Below, piece by piece: positions 16,570 through 24,831 of a stretch of DNA of 64,000 nt; position 1 is the first letter of the stretch, and each line of letters opens with the position of its first letter. Source of the stretch: Pseudomonas tritici. GTDB lineage: Bacteria > Pseudomonadota > Gammaproteobacteria > Pseudomonadales > Pseudomonadaceae. The position numbers were made by a program, and so were the translations under genes. The notes under the pieces are model-generated. The model had not been told where the DNA came from. It saw nothing but the letters and a program-made list of their open reading frames with translations, and searched no databases. The stretch covers positions 4,464,001-4,528,000 of the forward strand of contig NZ_CP077084.1 of NCBI RefSeq assembly GCF_014268275.3, read 5' to 3'.

Positions 16570-17045
16570 CGCTCGCCCCTCTCGTGCAGGGTCAACTGAA
16601 TATCGTCAGTACCTGTGAAGCCATCACGCCGGACAGCCGGCACTTTCTTGCTACCCGGGAGCTATCGACCCAGGCGCGCTGGTATCAACACTGGCCACAC
16701 ATCGATTGCGGCGAGCGCCTGCACGCCAAGGCCGCTGTGGACCTGTGCCGCCGCGTCATCAGTGAGCCGTACCCGACCCAGTTGGTTTACGACAGCCTGC
16801 ACCCGGCAGCGCGCGGTGCAACGCCCCTGCTGCAAAGCCTGATATCCCAATGCCCGGGCTTCATCGAAATCTGGGGCGTGTGCAGTGGGCAATTTGATCC
16901 GCATTACGCCGGTTCTCTGGCTAACACCCTGCTTCAACCCGGGCAACGCCTGCTGTATCTGTATGACCCGCTGCAGCGCCTGAGTGGTGACCCGACGCCC
17001 CAACTGGCGACGCTGCACTACCTGATCTTTTCTGCACAAGCCTAG
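16566..17045 (+). CDS. Unrecognised 159-residue protein, possible half-thiolase fold
   Basis: The gene starts in an ATGA overlap with the dehydrogenase. No family is certain. Residues 71-137 can be laid against the FabH-fold proteins of the island: TQLVYDSLHPAARG fits the strand and loop of VLMAHWTPDLHMG, then a helix, then FIEIWGVCSGQ with a Cys at about 106 in a canonical-looking CSG, then a helix and the strand RLLYLYDP. The second half of a thiolase fold is missing. If real, this is a stand-alone N-terminal half, possibly a partner for the condensing enzyme at 17860. This is inference only. Confidence 0.6.
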   Translation: MTLAPLVQGQLNIVSTCEAITPDSRHFLATRELSTQARWYQHWPHIDCGERLHAKAAVDLCRRVISEPYPTQLVYDSLHPAARGATPLLQSLISQCPGFIEIWGVCSGQFDPHYAGSLANTLLQPGQRLLYLYDPLQRLSGDPTPQLATLHYLIFSAQA

Positions 17046-17054
17046 GGGCAAGCA

Positions 17055-17876
17055 ATGGATACCCAGTTTGCTTCATTGATCGAGCGCCTCGCCAAACCCA
17101 CCCTGCTGCCGATGCGTCCGGGTGAGTCGCGACAGCTGGCGACCCTGAAGGCCGAGGTGCTCACCTGCGGCGAATACCACAGCCGGGTGCTGATAGAGGA
17201 CAACCACGGCCCACAGGCCAAAAGCGCACTGTTGCTGCACGGCTGGGGTGGTCATCCGATGATGATGTCTGACCTGCAAGCAGTGCTGCAGGCCCAGGGA
17301 TACAGGGTCTACACCCCCTTCCTGTTGGGCCATGATCCTCTCGCGCCGGCCAATTGCGATTTGCCCGGCCAGTGCTCCTTACTGTTGGCAATGCAGACCC
17401 GATACGGCCCGTTCGATACCGTGGTTGCCCACTCGGCCGGCGGGCTAATCACGGCGATGGCGCACTGGCTGGGTTTTACTCTCAACCACGTAGCACTGCT
17501 GTCAGTCCCGGCATCACTGTCCAGCCTGTTGCAGCATTATTTGACGCTGCTCAAGGCAGACGAACAGTACCTGCCACTGCTCGGTCGCTATTACCAGAGC
17601 CGCTACCCCATGCCCGCCGACTTGCAGACCGCACACCCGTACACCTTCCACGGGGCACGTGCACTCATCTTGCACGGCACGCAAGACCAACGAATCAACC
17701 CTGCCGACGCCAGGCAAATTCATGCTCAGTTGCCGGATAGTCAACTGCATATCATCGACAATACAGGCCACCTGGGAATTCTCTCGCACCAGCGTACCCA
17801 GCAAGTGCTGGCCGGGTTTCTCGGCGCGAAAGACGCCAATCATGAAAAAGGGAACACCCATGCTGGGGCATATTGA
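17055..17876 (+). CDS. Alpha/beta hydrolase (thioesterase or acyltransferase candidate) 1
   Basis: This 273-residue hydrolase has the oxyanion loop LLLHGWGGHP at about 55, the nucleophile elbow VAHSAGGL (Ser at about 123; the usual first Gly is Ala), an Asp in HGTQDQRINP at about 215 and a His in DNTGHLGIL at about 240. It probably releases or trims a thioester intermediate. It overlaps the following condensing-enzyme gene by 17 bases. A second hydrolase at 33927 is related in layout but has GHSSGG and a membrane-anchored N-terminus. Confidence 0.83.
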   Translation: MDTQFASLIERLAKPTLLPMRPGESRQLATLKAEVLTCGEYHSRVLIEDNHGPQAKSALLLHGWGGHPMMMSDLQAVLQAQGYRVYTPFLLGHDPLAPANCDLPGQCSLLLAMQTRYGPFDTVVAHSAGGLITAMAHWLGFTLNHVALLSVPASLSSLLQHYLTLLKADEQYLPLLGRYYQSRYPMPADLQTAHPYTFHGARALILHGTQDQRINPADARQIHAQLPDSQLHIIDNTGHLGILSHQRTQQVLAGFLGAKDANHEKGNTHAGAY

Positions 17877-18846
17877 ATCCATCACCCTTCACATTCCCGA
17901 GCAGCGCACGTCACTGGTCGAGGCCGGCCTCACCCTTGGGTTGACCGCGCTGGATGTCAGGATGTTTTCACGCTTCTACGGCCTGGAGAGCTTCCCGCGT
18001 CATCCCGGTACGGTGGATGACCTGATACGCCAGCTCCTAGAACAATTCGTCGCCACTCATCCTGACGTCGTCGCACGCATCCGGCATGTGGTGCATGCGC
18101 ATACCGTGCCGACCCTGCGGCCGTTTCACGAGACCGGCAGGGCCGTACTCGACGCCTGCGGGTTTGCCCACGACACCGAGTACGCCAGCCTGACGATGGG
18201 CCACTGTGCAACCTCGTTGTCGGGCGTGGAATATCTGTGCAGCCGCCTCAAGGACGGGGAATACGCGCTACTGCTGATCGGCGAGAAAGCCTTCCACCCG
18301 AAGGTGGAGCTTCTGGACGACACCACCATCATGGGCGAAGCCGGCTGTGCCGTGCTGCTCAGTCGATCAGGAGACCGCGCCAGGGTCATTGCCCGGCACA
18401 GTGAGCAGGCCGGCCAGTTCAGTCAACACAAGGGGAATGAACCCAGGACCAACCCGGAATTCGCCGATGCCTATTTCGACTTCGTCAGCACGGCCATGCG
18501 CCGTGCGGCGCAGCAGTTCGACTGCGCGCTGGATGCCCTGGACTGGATAGCCCCGCACAACGTCAACCTGTCGTCCTGGCAGAAAATAGCCGACGCGCTC
18601 GCTATCCCCCGCACAAAGGTGTTTTTGCAGAATGTTCCCCGCTATGGCCATTGTTTTGGCGCGGACCCCTACCTCAATCTCGCCGCACTCATTCGTGGGC
18701 AACAGCTTGCTCCCGGCGCCAAAGTGATGCTGGTCAGCGTCGGCATGGGCGCCACCTTTTCCTCGCTGTTGCTTGAGTTACCTGCCGGCAATGAAACCCC
18801 CGTTTTTTGCAACCTCGAGCAATACCCGGATGTGCGGCCCGATTAA
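17860..18846 (+). CDS. FabH-type condensing enzyme 2
   Basis: This 328-residue KAS III-like enzyme has Cys116 in LTMGHCATSL, His233 in APHNVNLSSW and, in place of the FabH Asn loop, RYGHCFGADP (His264, Asp269). A GEKAFHP segment at about 141 is shared with the enzymes at 9062 and 37193. The ATG at 17860 follows AAAGGGA and gives a FabH-like opening (IESITLHIPE); an upstream in-frame start inside the hydrolase would add an unrelated extension. It has no adjacent Cys-less partner, unlike enzymes A and B, unless the 159-residue protein serves. Confidence 0.82.
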   Translation: MLGHIESITLHIPEQRTSLVEAGLTLGLTALDVRMFSRFYGLESFPRHPGTVDDLIRQLLEQFVATHPDVVARIRHVVHAHTVPTLRPFHETGRAVLDACGFAHDTEYASLTMGHCATSLSGVEYLCSRLKDGEYALLLIGEKAFHPKVELLDDTTIMGEAGCAVLLSRSGDRARVIARHSEQAGQFSQHKGNEPRTNPEFADAYFDFVSTAMRRAAQQFDCALDALDWIAPHNVNLSSWQKIADALAIPRTKVFLQNVPRYGHCFGADPYLNLAALIRGQQLAPGAKVMLVSVGMGATFSSLLLELPAGNETPVFCNLEQYPDVRPD

Positions 18847-18886
18847 GTTAACGCCTAGTTATTCCTCTATGCGAACGCAGCCACCC

Positions 18887-20005
18887 ATGAGCGATATCAC
18901 CCGCCGCTACCCACAACTTTACGCGCTGTCAGAGCGACTTCTTGCCGCCGGACAGCTCGAGGAAAGCAATCTCCCACTGGCGATCGCCTATCTGGATGAC
19001 CTAGAGCTTAGAAGCCTGGCCTGTATCGGCATACCTTCACAGTTCAACCCCTGGGAAACGCCGGTCTTTTCCAATGTCAGCTATCCCTGGCACTTGCAAA
19101 TCATCGAATACCTGAGCCGAACGGACGCCAGCGCCATGATGCTGTTGCCGGGCGCATCCCTCAGTACCCGGGCCATCCTGACCCTGGGCAATGAAGAGCA
19201 GCAGACACGTTTCTTTGCCTGCTTTGCCGAACGCCCGGCCTGGACATTCTTTGCCGTCACGGAGCCCGACATAGGTTCAGATGCCGGGGCCATTTCCACT
19301 GAGCTCACGCACAGCGAACAGGGCTGGCGGCTCAACGGCACCAAAAAATTGATTGGGGGCGCGATGCTGGCAAGCGCCGGCCTTGTGTTTGCGCGCTATC
19401 AACAAAGCCAGCGCCTGGTGATGGTTTTCCCTGATGAAACCGAGCCCGCCTTACTGCGTGAGCCACTGGGTACCGTCGGTTTGGCAGGTGCGGGTTTAAC
19501 ACGCCTGACGTTCAAGGATTATCGCGTCCAGGAAGACGATATTCTGGGGCACGAGCGGCGCGAACTCCTGCAGGGGCTCAACGCGTTGAGCCTGGTATTC
19601 GAGCGTCATCGTCCCATGGTGGCCGCCATGGCGCTGGGCACCACATTTGGCTTGCTTACCGCCCTCGACACCCGTCCCTTGCCGGCCATTGCGAGGCGCT
19701 CGGTCGCGCGGCTGTGGCGAAAATACCACGCGATCTACCAACAAATGCTGACCGTGGCAGAAGGCTACAGCAACGGCCAGCATCAGCACGCCCTCACCAG
19801 CCAACTCAAGCGTAATGCTACCCGCCTGGTCGAGGAAACCGCGTGTCACCTGCCCCACTGGCTCAACCGCGATGACTGGCTGGAAGATCGCTTGCTGCGC
19901 AAGCGCTATCGCGACAGCTTTGCGTTTGAGTACATGGAGGGCACCAGCCACATTCACCTGCTCAATAGCTTCCGTCCGCCCGTAACCCAAGGGACCAGCC
20001 TGTGA
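18887..20005 (+). CDS. Acyl-CoA (or acyl-carrier) dehydrogenase 2
   Basis: This 372-residue protein is a paralogue of dehydrogenase 1: FAVTEPDIGSDAGAIS at about 122 and FEYMEGTSHIHLLN near the C-terminus, with the catalytic Glu in YMEGT. Start codons at 18869 and 18887 are both possible and neither has a strong ribosome binding site; I chose the second because it removes an unconserved run. It ends in a 4-base overlap with the Cys-less FabH-fold gene. Two such enzymes suggest two desaturation steps, for example in ring aromatisation or formation of dehydroamino acids. Confidence 0.84.
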   Translation: MSDITRRYPQLYALSERLLAAGQLEESNLPLAIAYLDDLELRSLACIGIPSQFNPWETPVFSNVSYPWHLQIIEYLSRTDASAMMLLPGASLSTRAILTLGNEEQQTRFFACFAERPAWTFFAVTEPDIGSDAGAISTELTHSEQGWRLNGTKKLIGGAMLASAGLVFARYQQSQRLVMVFPDETEPALLREPLGTVGLAGAGLTRLTFKDYRVQEDDILGHERRELLQGLNALSLVFERHRPMVAAMALGTTFGLLTALDTRPLPAIARRSVARLWRKYHAIYQQMLTVAEGYSNGQHQHALTSQLKRNATRLVEETACHLPHWLNRDDWLEDRLLRKRYRDSFAFEYMEGTSHIHLLNSFRPPVTQGTSL

Positions 20006-20856
20006 CACTCTGCCTCGATCCTGCCGATATCGTGTTCCAGTCGTTTCACCATACTGATCCGGCCATGCCCGAGTCAGACCCCCATATCCCGCACTGGCGT
20101 TCTTATACGCAGCATTTCTTTCGGGCGAACGGTGAGACGCTCAGCCCGCAGGACGATCGGGCGCTGGAGTGGGTCACCAGCACGGAGCGCGCCTCCTTCA
20201 GCGATATGATCGCCGTGCTGCTGCCCCGGCTGGCCAACGTCATTACGCCTGCGCGAGTGAAAACCGTGCTGATGGCGCATTGGACGCCAGACCTGCACAT
20301 GGGCAGTTCGGTGGTGAATGCCGCCATCCATCAATTGGGACTCTCCGCCTGCCTGGCATTGGCGATCAGCGATCGCGGAGCGGACGCCGGCCTGTATGCG
20401 CTGGACGGCCTCAATGATTGTCTGGCCGGCAAAAACGAGGATGGGCTACTGCTGATTGCCGAGCAGAAAAACCTGATGTATGCCTCGCCGCTGATGGCAG
20501 CCCTGCAACCGGAAAACAATGCCTGCGTCTGCCTGTTCAACAAGCAGCAACGTGGCTTGCGCTACCGGGGCTTCAGGCGCGCGCGCCATGCGCAATGGTC
20601 CAGCGAGTACCTTGCTCACGCCGTTGAACAGTTGGGGTTGACCCACGAACGCCTGACGCTGATCGGCCCCGCCCAACTACTGGAGGCCGCGCATGCCGGC
20701 GCTCGCTCGTTTGCCATCAACCCTAGGTTGCTGTGCGCGGCCCCTTTCGTTGCGCTGCGTACCTTCTGGGAGCCGCAACGTGACTACCTGCTGATCAGCG
20801 AAAATGATAACGGGATCAGCCTGTGCGGGCTCGCAGCCGAAGAGGGTCCACGATGA
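20002..20856 (+). CDS. FabH-fold protein lacking the catalytic Cys (PqsB-like subunit B)
   Basis: This 284-residue protein, close in length to PqsB, is a paralogue of the protein at 8152: MAHWTPDLHMGSSVVNAAIHQLG (in outline, about 91-113) and the elbow LAISDRGADAG, placing Asp124 at the nucleophile position. The C-terminal third is short and lacks recognisable catalytic His and Asn loops. A GTG start is used (20002), overlapping the dehydrogenase. The next gene starts in an ATGA overlap and encodes a Cys-bearing FabH-fold enzyme, so a heterodimer is expected. Confidence 0.78.
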   Translation: MTLCLDPADIVFQSFHHTDPAMPESDPHIPHWRSYTQHFFRANGETLSPQDDRALEWVTSTERASFSDMIAVLLPRLANVITPARVKTVLMAHWTPDLHMGSSVVNAAIHQLGLSACLALAISDRGADAGLYALDGLNDCLAGKNEDGLLLIAEQKNLMYASPLMAALQPENNACVCLFNKQQRGLRYRGFRRARHAQWSSEYLAHAVEQLGLTHERLTLIGPAQLLEAAHAGARSFAINPRLLCAAPFVALRTFWEPQRDYLLISENDNGISLCGLAAEEGPR

Positions 20857-21800
20857 ACATTGCCTCCCTGGCCACTTATATTCCTTCGACTCGCGTGTCG
20901 CTCGAGGAGGTCGTCGCGCATCGCGGCGGCAGTCCGTCAGAAGCCCGCACATTTGGCCAACTGTTCGGCATGCGGGAGGCATCGACCCTGGCGGATGAGG
21001 AAAGTGCCGAGGGCTGCTTTCACGCCTTGCTCCAGCAACTGGGCGAGAGCCTGGATGAAGGGGAGCAGATTGATGCGGTCATCTTGATCCAGGGCCTGCC
21101 CTCTCCCTCCGTGCGCCAAAGCGTCAACCTGTCAGCCCTGCGTCAACGGTCAGACTTTATCGCCGTGCAGGCACCGCTGCTGACGCTCAACCAGCAAAAC
21201 TGCGCCACCCTGTTCTGGGGGTTGCGGCTGGCCGAACGATTGCTGGCAAGCGGCAGACACCGCTGCGTGGCGCTGCTGGCGGGGGACACGCTCGCTGATT
21301 TTGACCTGGCCGAGCGCTATATCCCGGGCTGCACAATGATTGCCGACGGCTTCGTGGCCGCCCTGCTCAAACCCGGTGGCGGTCAACGCAGGGTGTCAGG
21401 CATCCAGTGCTTTTATCATCCTGGGTTCTGGCAAGGCCTGGACGGTACTCGCGAGGACACCAAGCGCTTCTATCAGTCCCACAACCACCTGGTCGAACAT
21501 GCCCTGTCGTCCTACCCCGACGACGTGCGCAAGCGTGCCTGGCTGCTGCCGCACAACATCAACCGCCTCAGTTGGCAAACCTGGCTGCGCCATCCAGAAA
21601 ACCGCGACCGATCGGTCGCCACTGACCTGCTGAGCCAATGTGGGCACTGCTATACCGCGGACCCTCTGCTCCTGCTCGACCGCTACGCCCCGCACGATAC
21701 TGGCCGCCCTGCGCTGCTGCTATCGGTGGGCCTGGGAGGCTGGGTAGGTTGCGCCGCCATTACCTCAGACGCCTTACCGGAGGCTGTCCATGCTCAATAA
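20853..21800 (+). CDS. FabH-type condensing enzyme (PqsC-like catalytic subunit B)
   Basis: This 315-residue enzyme begins with the typical KAS III strand IASLATYIPSTRV and has Cys117 in LNQQNCATLF, His234 in LPHNINRLSW and CGHCYTAD (His265, Asp270) in place of the canonical Asn loop. It forms an ATGA overlap with its Cys-less neighbour and overlaps the P450 gene by 11 bases, so the three are tightly coupled. It differs from the other three Cys-bearing enzymes in lacking the GEKxFH segment (it has LAGDTLADF there). Confidence 0.82.
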   Translation: MNIASLATYIPSTRVSLEEVVAHRGGSPSEARTFGQLFGMREASTLADEESAEGCFHALLQQLGESLDEGEQIDAVILIQGLPSPSVRQSVNLSALRQRSDFIAVQAPLLTLNQQNCATLFWGLRLAERLLASGRHRCVALLAGDTLADFDLAERYIPGCTMIADGFVAALLKPGGGQRRVSGIQCFYHPGFWQGLDGTREDTKRFYQSHNHLVEHALSSYPDDVRKRAWLLPHNINRLSWQTWLRHPENRDRSVATDLLSQCGHCYTADPLLLLDRYAPHDTGRPALLLSVGLGGWVGCAAITSDALPEAVHAQ

Positions 21801-23097
21801 CCCCAATGCGATTGCGATCGTCAAGCCGTCCGCAGCCAAGTTTGCGCAGCTGGGCTTTCTGAAAATTGCAGAGGCTGCCGTGCGCCAGCACGGGGACAAG
21901 GTCTGGATCGGTGAGGGCAAGGATGAAGTGCTGCTGCTGGCTGGCGCGCGACATATCCGGTTTTTCCTTGAGAACGAAAGCCACTTTCACAAGGAGCTCG
22001 ACAACGGCCAGTCAGCCAGGCGGCTATTACTGGGCCAGTCGCTGATCACCGCGCAGGAAGGTGAAGAATGGCACCTGGCCAGAAAGCTCACCGCACCGCT
22101 GGTCAATCCCAAATCAGTGTTACTCAAACAAGGCACCCAACATGCCGCGCAGTGGCTGGTGGACATTCTCCAGGACCCGCAGACAGGTTCCATGCGGGAG
22201 ATCTGCCTGCAATGGGCGTTGATGTGTGTTGCGCAAGGGTTCGTCGGCTCCACGCTGGGTCCTCTGCAGCTGGATCGCCTGATCAATCACTTTCGCACGA
22301 TCTACCTGCAACTGATTGTCGACGAGCCGACCGAGGATTACACCGCGTTATGCCAACACCCGGCCCTGACCGCGTTCCGCGAGGAACTTGAGGCCATGAT
22401 CGGGCCGTTGATCACGGGAGACGGCGGCGGGAACGTCGACATGCTGCAACGTTTTTGCCAGGCGCTCGATATCAAGGCCAACCCACAGGAACGGGAACGG
22501 GCGATCAGCATGTTGCTGGGTAATCTGGTTGCCAGCGTGGATAACACCGGTATCGCGCTGCTGTGGTGCCTGACCCATCTGTCACAGCACCCGCATTACC
22601 AGAACCAGGTGCGTGAAGAGGCGCGCCACGGAACGCGCGACATGGCCAGCGCCATCGTCAAGGAATCGTTGCGCATGACCCCGGTGACGGCGTTTTTCGA
22701 GCGCGGCACCCTCGCCCCTCTGGAGATCGACGGCGTCAGCGTGCCAGCCGGAACCAAAGTGCTGTTTTCACCCTGGTTGATCCATCGCGATGCGGCTTAC
22801 TGGCCCGAGCCGCTGAGTTTCAGGCCAGAACGTTTTCTTGAAGGCCGCAAAATTGCCCGGGAGCACTTTGTGCCCTTCAGCGTGGGGAAGCGCAATTGCG
22901 TAGGCATGGCGCTCGCGCTGGACCAACTCACCACTGCTGTTGAAACGCTGTGCAGCCATTGTCATTTCAGCTTGGCGCCATCGACCGCCCCCGCCGCACT
23001 CACACCGCTGTACGGTCTGAATGTGATGCCCAGGGGCACTATCTGTTTCACCCTTGAATCTGTAGACAGAGCCACTGCGCATGAATGCATCGCCTGA
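21790..23097 (+). CDS. Cytochrome P450
   Basis: This 435-residue soluble P450 has an I-helix VASVDNTG at about 248-254 (Asp-Asn-Thr rather than Asp-Thr-Thr), the ExxR motif KESLR (Glu292, Arg295), the FRPERFL meander at about 344 and the heme loop FSVGKRNCVG with the thiolate Cys370. It has no membrane anchor and no fused reductase, so it needs ferredoxin and reductase from elsewhere; none is encoded in the island. It probably hydroxylates or oxidatively couples the product or a carrier-bound intermediate. Confidence 0.93.
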   Translation: MLNNPNAIAIVKPSAAKFAQLGFLKIAEAAVRQHGDKVWIGEGKDEVLLLAGARHIRFFLENESHFHKELDNGQSARRLLLGQSLITAQEGEEWHLARKLTAPLVNPKSVLLKQGTQHAAQWLVDILQDPQTGSMREICLQWALMCVAQGFVGSTLGPLQLDRLINHFRTIYLQLIVDEPTEDYTALCQHPALTAFREELEAMIGPLITGDGGGNVDMLQRFCQALDIKANPQERERAISMLLGNLVASVDNTGIALLWCLTHLSQHPHYQNQVREEARHGTRDMASAIVKESLRMTPVTAFFERGTLAPLEIDGVSVPAGTKVLFSPWLIHRDAAYWPEPLSFRPERFLEGRKIAREHFVPFSVGKRNCVGMALALDQLTTAVETLCSHCHFSLAPSTAPAALTPLYGLNVMPRGTICFTLESVDRATAHECIA

Positions 23098-24151
23098 CCT
23101 GGCGGGAGATGCCATCCCGAAACTTAGTGTGTTTTGTTTTTCGGACGTGGCCCGCGACAGCTTTGCGCAAAAATATGAACAGTTGCTGAGCACCGCCAGG
23201 CTGGCGGATGAGCTCAACTTTCATGCTATCTGGACGCCTGAACGACACTTCCACACCTTTGGCGGCATGTTCCCCAACCCCTCGGTGGTCAGCGCTGCGC
23301 TGGCCGCGAGTACCCAGCGTATCGGGATCCGCGCAGGCAGCGTGGTGCTGCCCCTGCATGACCCGTTGCGCGTCGCTGAAGAATGGGCGCTGGTGGATAA
23401 CCTGTCTCGCGGCCGCGCCGGCGTTGCGTTTTCCTCGGGCTGGCAACGCAACGATTTCGTGCTCAATGCGCAGAACTACAGCGAACGTCATGCGGTGCTT
23501 TTTTCTTCGTTGGAGCAGATTCAGGCGCTGTGGCGCGGCGAGTCCGTAACACGCCACGAACTGTCCCGGCCGGGGCAACCGGAACCCGTCACGCTGCAAA
23601 CCTGGCCACCGCCCTATCAGGCCACGATTCCGGTCTGGGTCACGACGGGGAGCAATCCGTTGTTGTTCAGCGAGGCGGGAAAGCGCGGCCTGAATGTGCT
23701 GACGCACCTGATCTCACAAACCCGTGACCAGTTGCAGGAAAACTGCGCCAGCTATCGCCTTGCACGTCACCACGCTGGGCTGGATCCGGCGGGCGGTACG
23801 ATCACGCTGATGATGCATACCCAGGCCGGAGAAGAGCGGGAATCGCTGTCGCCGTGCCTGCGACCCGCGCTGGCGCGCTACCTGCGCGCGTTTATGCAGC
23901 TGTCGGAAAACCTTAATGCGCCACCGGCGCAGGGCCAAGAAACGACGGACAAGAAGCAGGACTACGCTCTTAAGTGGGGCGTGGAAAAATACCTTCACCA
24001 CTACGGTTTGTTCGGCTCGGCAGCCGAGTGCCTGACGCAGCTCAAGCAGCTCAAGCGTGAAGGCATCGACGAGGTGGCGGGGCTGGTGGACTTTGGCATG
24101 CCTCAGGACAGTGTTGAAACAACACTGCGCACTCTGGCGACATTACTGTGA
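23081..24151 (+). CDS. MupA/Atu3671-type luciferase-like flavin monooxygenase
   Basis: This 356-residue bacterial-luciferase-fold protein has IWTPERHFHTFGGMFPNP (in outline) at about 50-67, IRAGSVVLPLHDPLRVAEEW at about 81-100 and VAFSSGWQRNDFVL near 115. These are the signatures of the LLM family found in NRPS/PKS clusters, usually as an embedded domain. Known relatives act on assembly-line intermediates with FMNH2; BtrO in butirosin is a free-standing relative that works on an ACP-bound amine. This one is free-standing, consistent with the rest of the pathway. A flavin reductase is not encoded nearby. Confidence 0.88.
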   Translation: MNASPDLAGDAIPKLSVFCFSDVARDSFAQKYEQLLSTARLADELNFHAIWTPERHFHTFGGMFPNPSVVSAALAASTQRIGIRAGSVVLPLHDPLRVAEEWALVDNLSRGRAGVAFSSGWQRNDFVLNAQNYSERHAVLFSSLEQIQALWRGESVTRHELSRPGQPEPVTLQTWPPPYQATIPVWVTTGSNPLLFSEAGKRGLNVLTHLISQTRDQLQENCASYRLARHHAGLDPAGGTITLMMHTQAGEERESLSPCLRPALARYLRAFMQLSENLNAPPAQGQETTDKKQDYALKWGVEKYLHHYGLFGSAAECLTQLKQLKREGIDEVAGLVDFGMPQDSVETTLRTLATLL

Positions 24152-24165
24152 AATACGGAGGTTGA

Positions 24166-24831
24166 ATGAACAACATGAACACAATGAAATGGGTACTTGC
24201 GCTGCTGGCCGGCACCACCGCTTACGCTGCGGTGGCCTCAGAAAAAACCTTTGCGCTCACCGCGTTCAACAGCGTCGAAGTGCGACAGGGTATCAACCTG
24301 TCGATCAAATGCGCCGCGACATCTTCAATGGTGGTTTCAGGCGCTCCCGAGACGCTGAGCAAGCTCCAGGTGACGACAAACAACAAGGCACTTTTGCTCG
24401 TCAATGCGGCGGCGGAGAATGATCGCTTCGTCACCCATGCACTGGATATCACGCTGTACACCAGCGAACCACTGACCGGGCTGGCCGGCAAGGCAGGGGT
24501 TAAGATCGTGGCGCCGGCCTGTGCCGTCGCCCCATCCAAACTGGCGGTTGCCGGCAGCATGGGCACCGACATCCAGGTTGAAGGCAAGACGGGCGAGCTG
24601 GCGCTTGACCTGGCCATGGGCGGCACCTTCAACAAAAAACCGCTGCCCTTCATTGCAGAGGTGGCGAACGTGCGCATGAGCATGGGAGCTGAATCATCCT
24701 TGTGCAACATCCCACGAATCAACGGCAGCCTGTCTGCCGGTGCCCGCATGGCCGTCAGCCCATCGGCTCAGGTCGATACCGGTGCTACGGGGTCTTTCGC
24801 CAGCGAAATTTCAACCTCTGATTGCTCGTAA
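24166..24831 (+). CDS. Secreted GIN-domain (DUF2807-like) protein
   Basis: This 221-residue protein has a Sec signal peptide (MKWVLALLAGTTAYAAVAS, cleavage near residue 25), then a beta-helix-like GIN domain: FALTAFNSVEVRQGINLSIKC opens it, with repeated LAVAGSMGTDIQVEG-type strands. It has five Cys in the mature part, unusual for the family. A GGAGG ribosome binding site precedes the ATG. It is the last gene of the long operon and runs 64 bases into the convergent PPTase gene. GIN proteins are envelope proteins of unknown role; its presence in a biosynthetic operon is unexplained. Confidence 0.78.
   Translation: MNNMNTMKWVLALLAGTTAYAAVASEKTFALTAFNSVEVRQGINLSIKCAATSSMVVSGAPETLSKLQVTTNNKALLLVNAAAENDRFVTHALDITLYTSEPLTGLAGKAGVKIVAPACAVAPSKLAVAGSMGTDIQVEGKTGELALDLAMGGTFNKKPLPFIAEVANVRMSMGAESSLCNIPRINGSLSAGARMAVSPSAQVDTGATGSFASEISTSDCS

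Noticed and set aside
8152..21800. The possibility that the island is a pqsABCDE alkylquinolone operon
   Set aside because: There is no PqsD-PqsE-phnAB set, the ligases are not next to a PqsB-PqsC-PqsD series, and the amino acid A enzymes, decarboxylase, P450 and dehydrogenases do not fit. Only the heterodimer architecture is shared.
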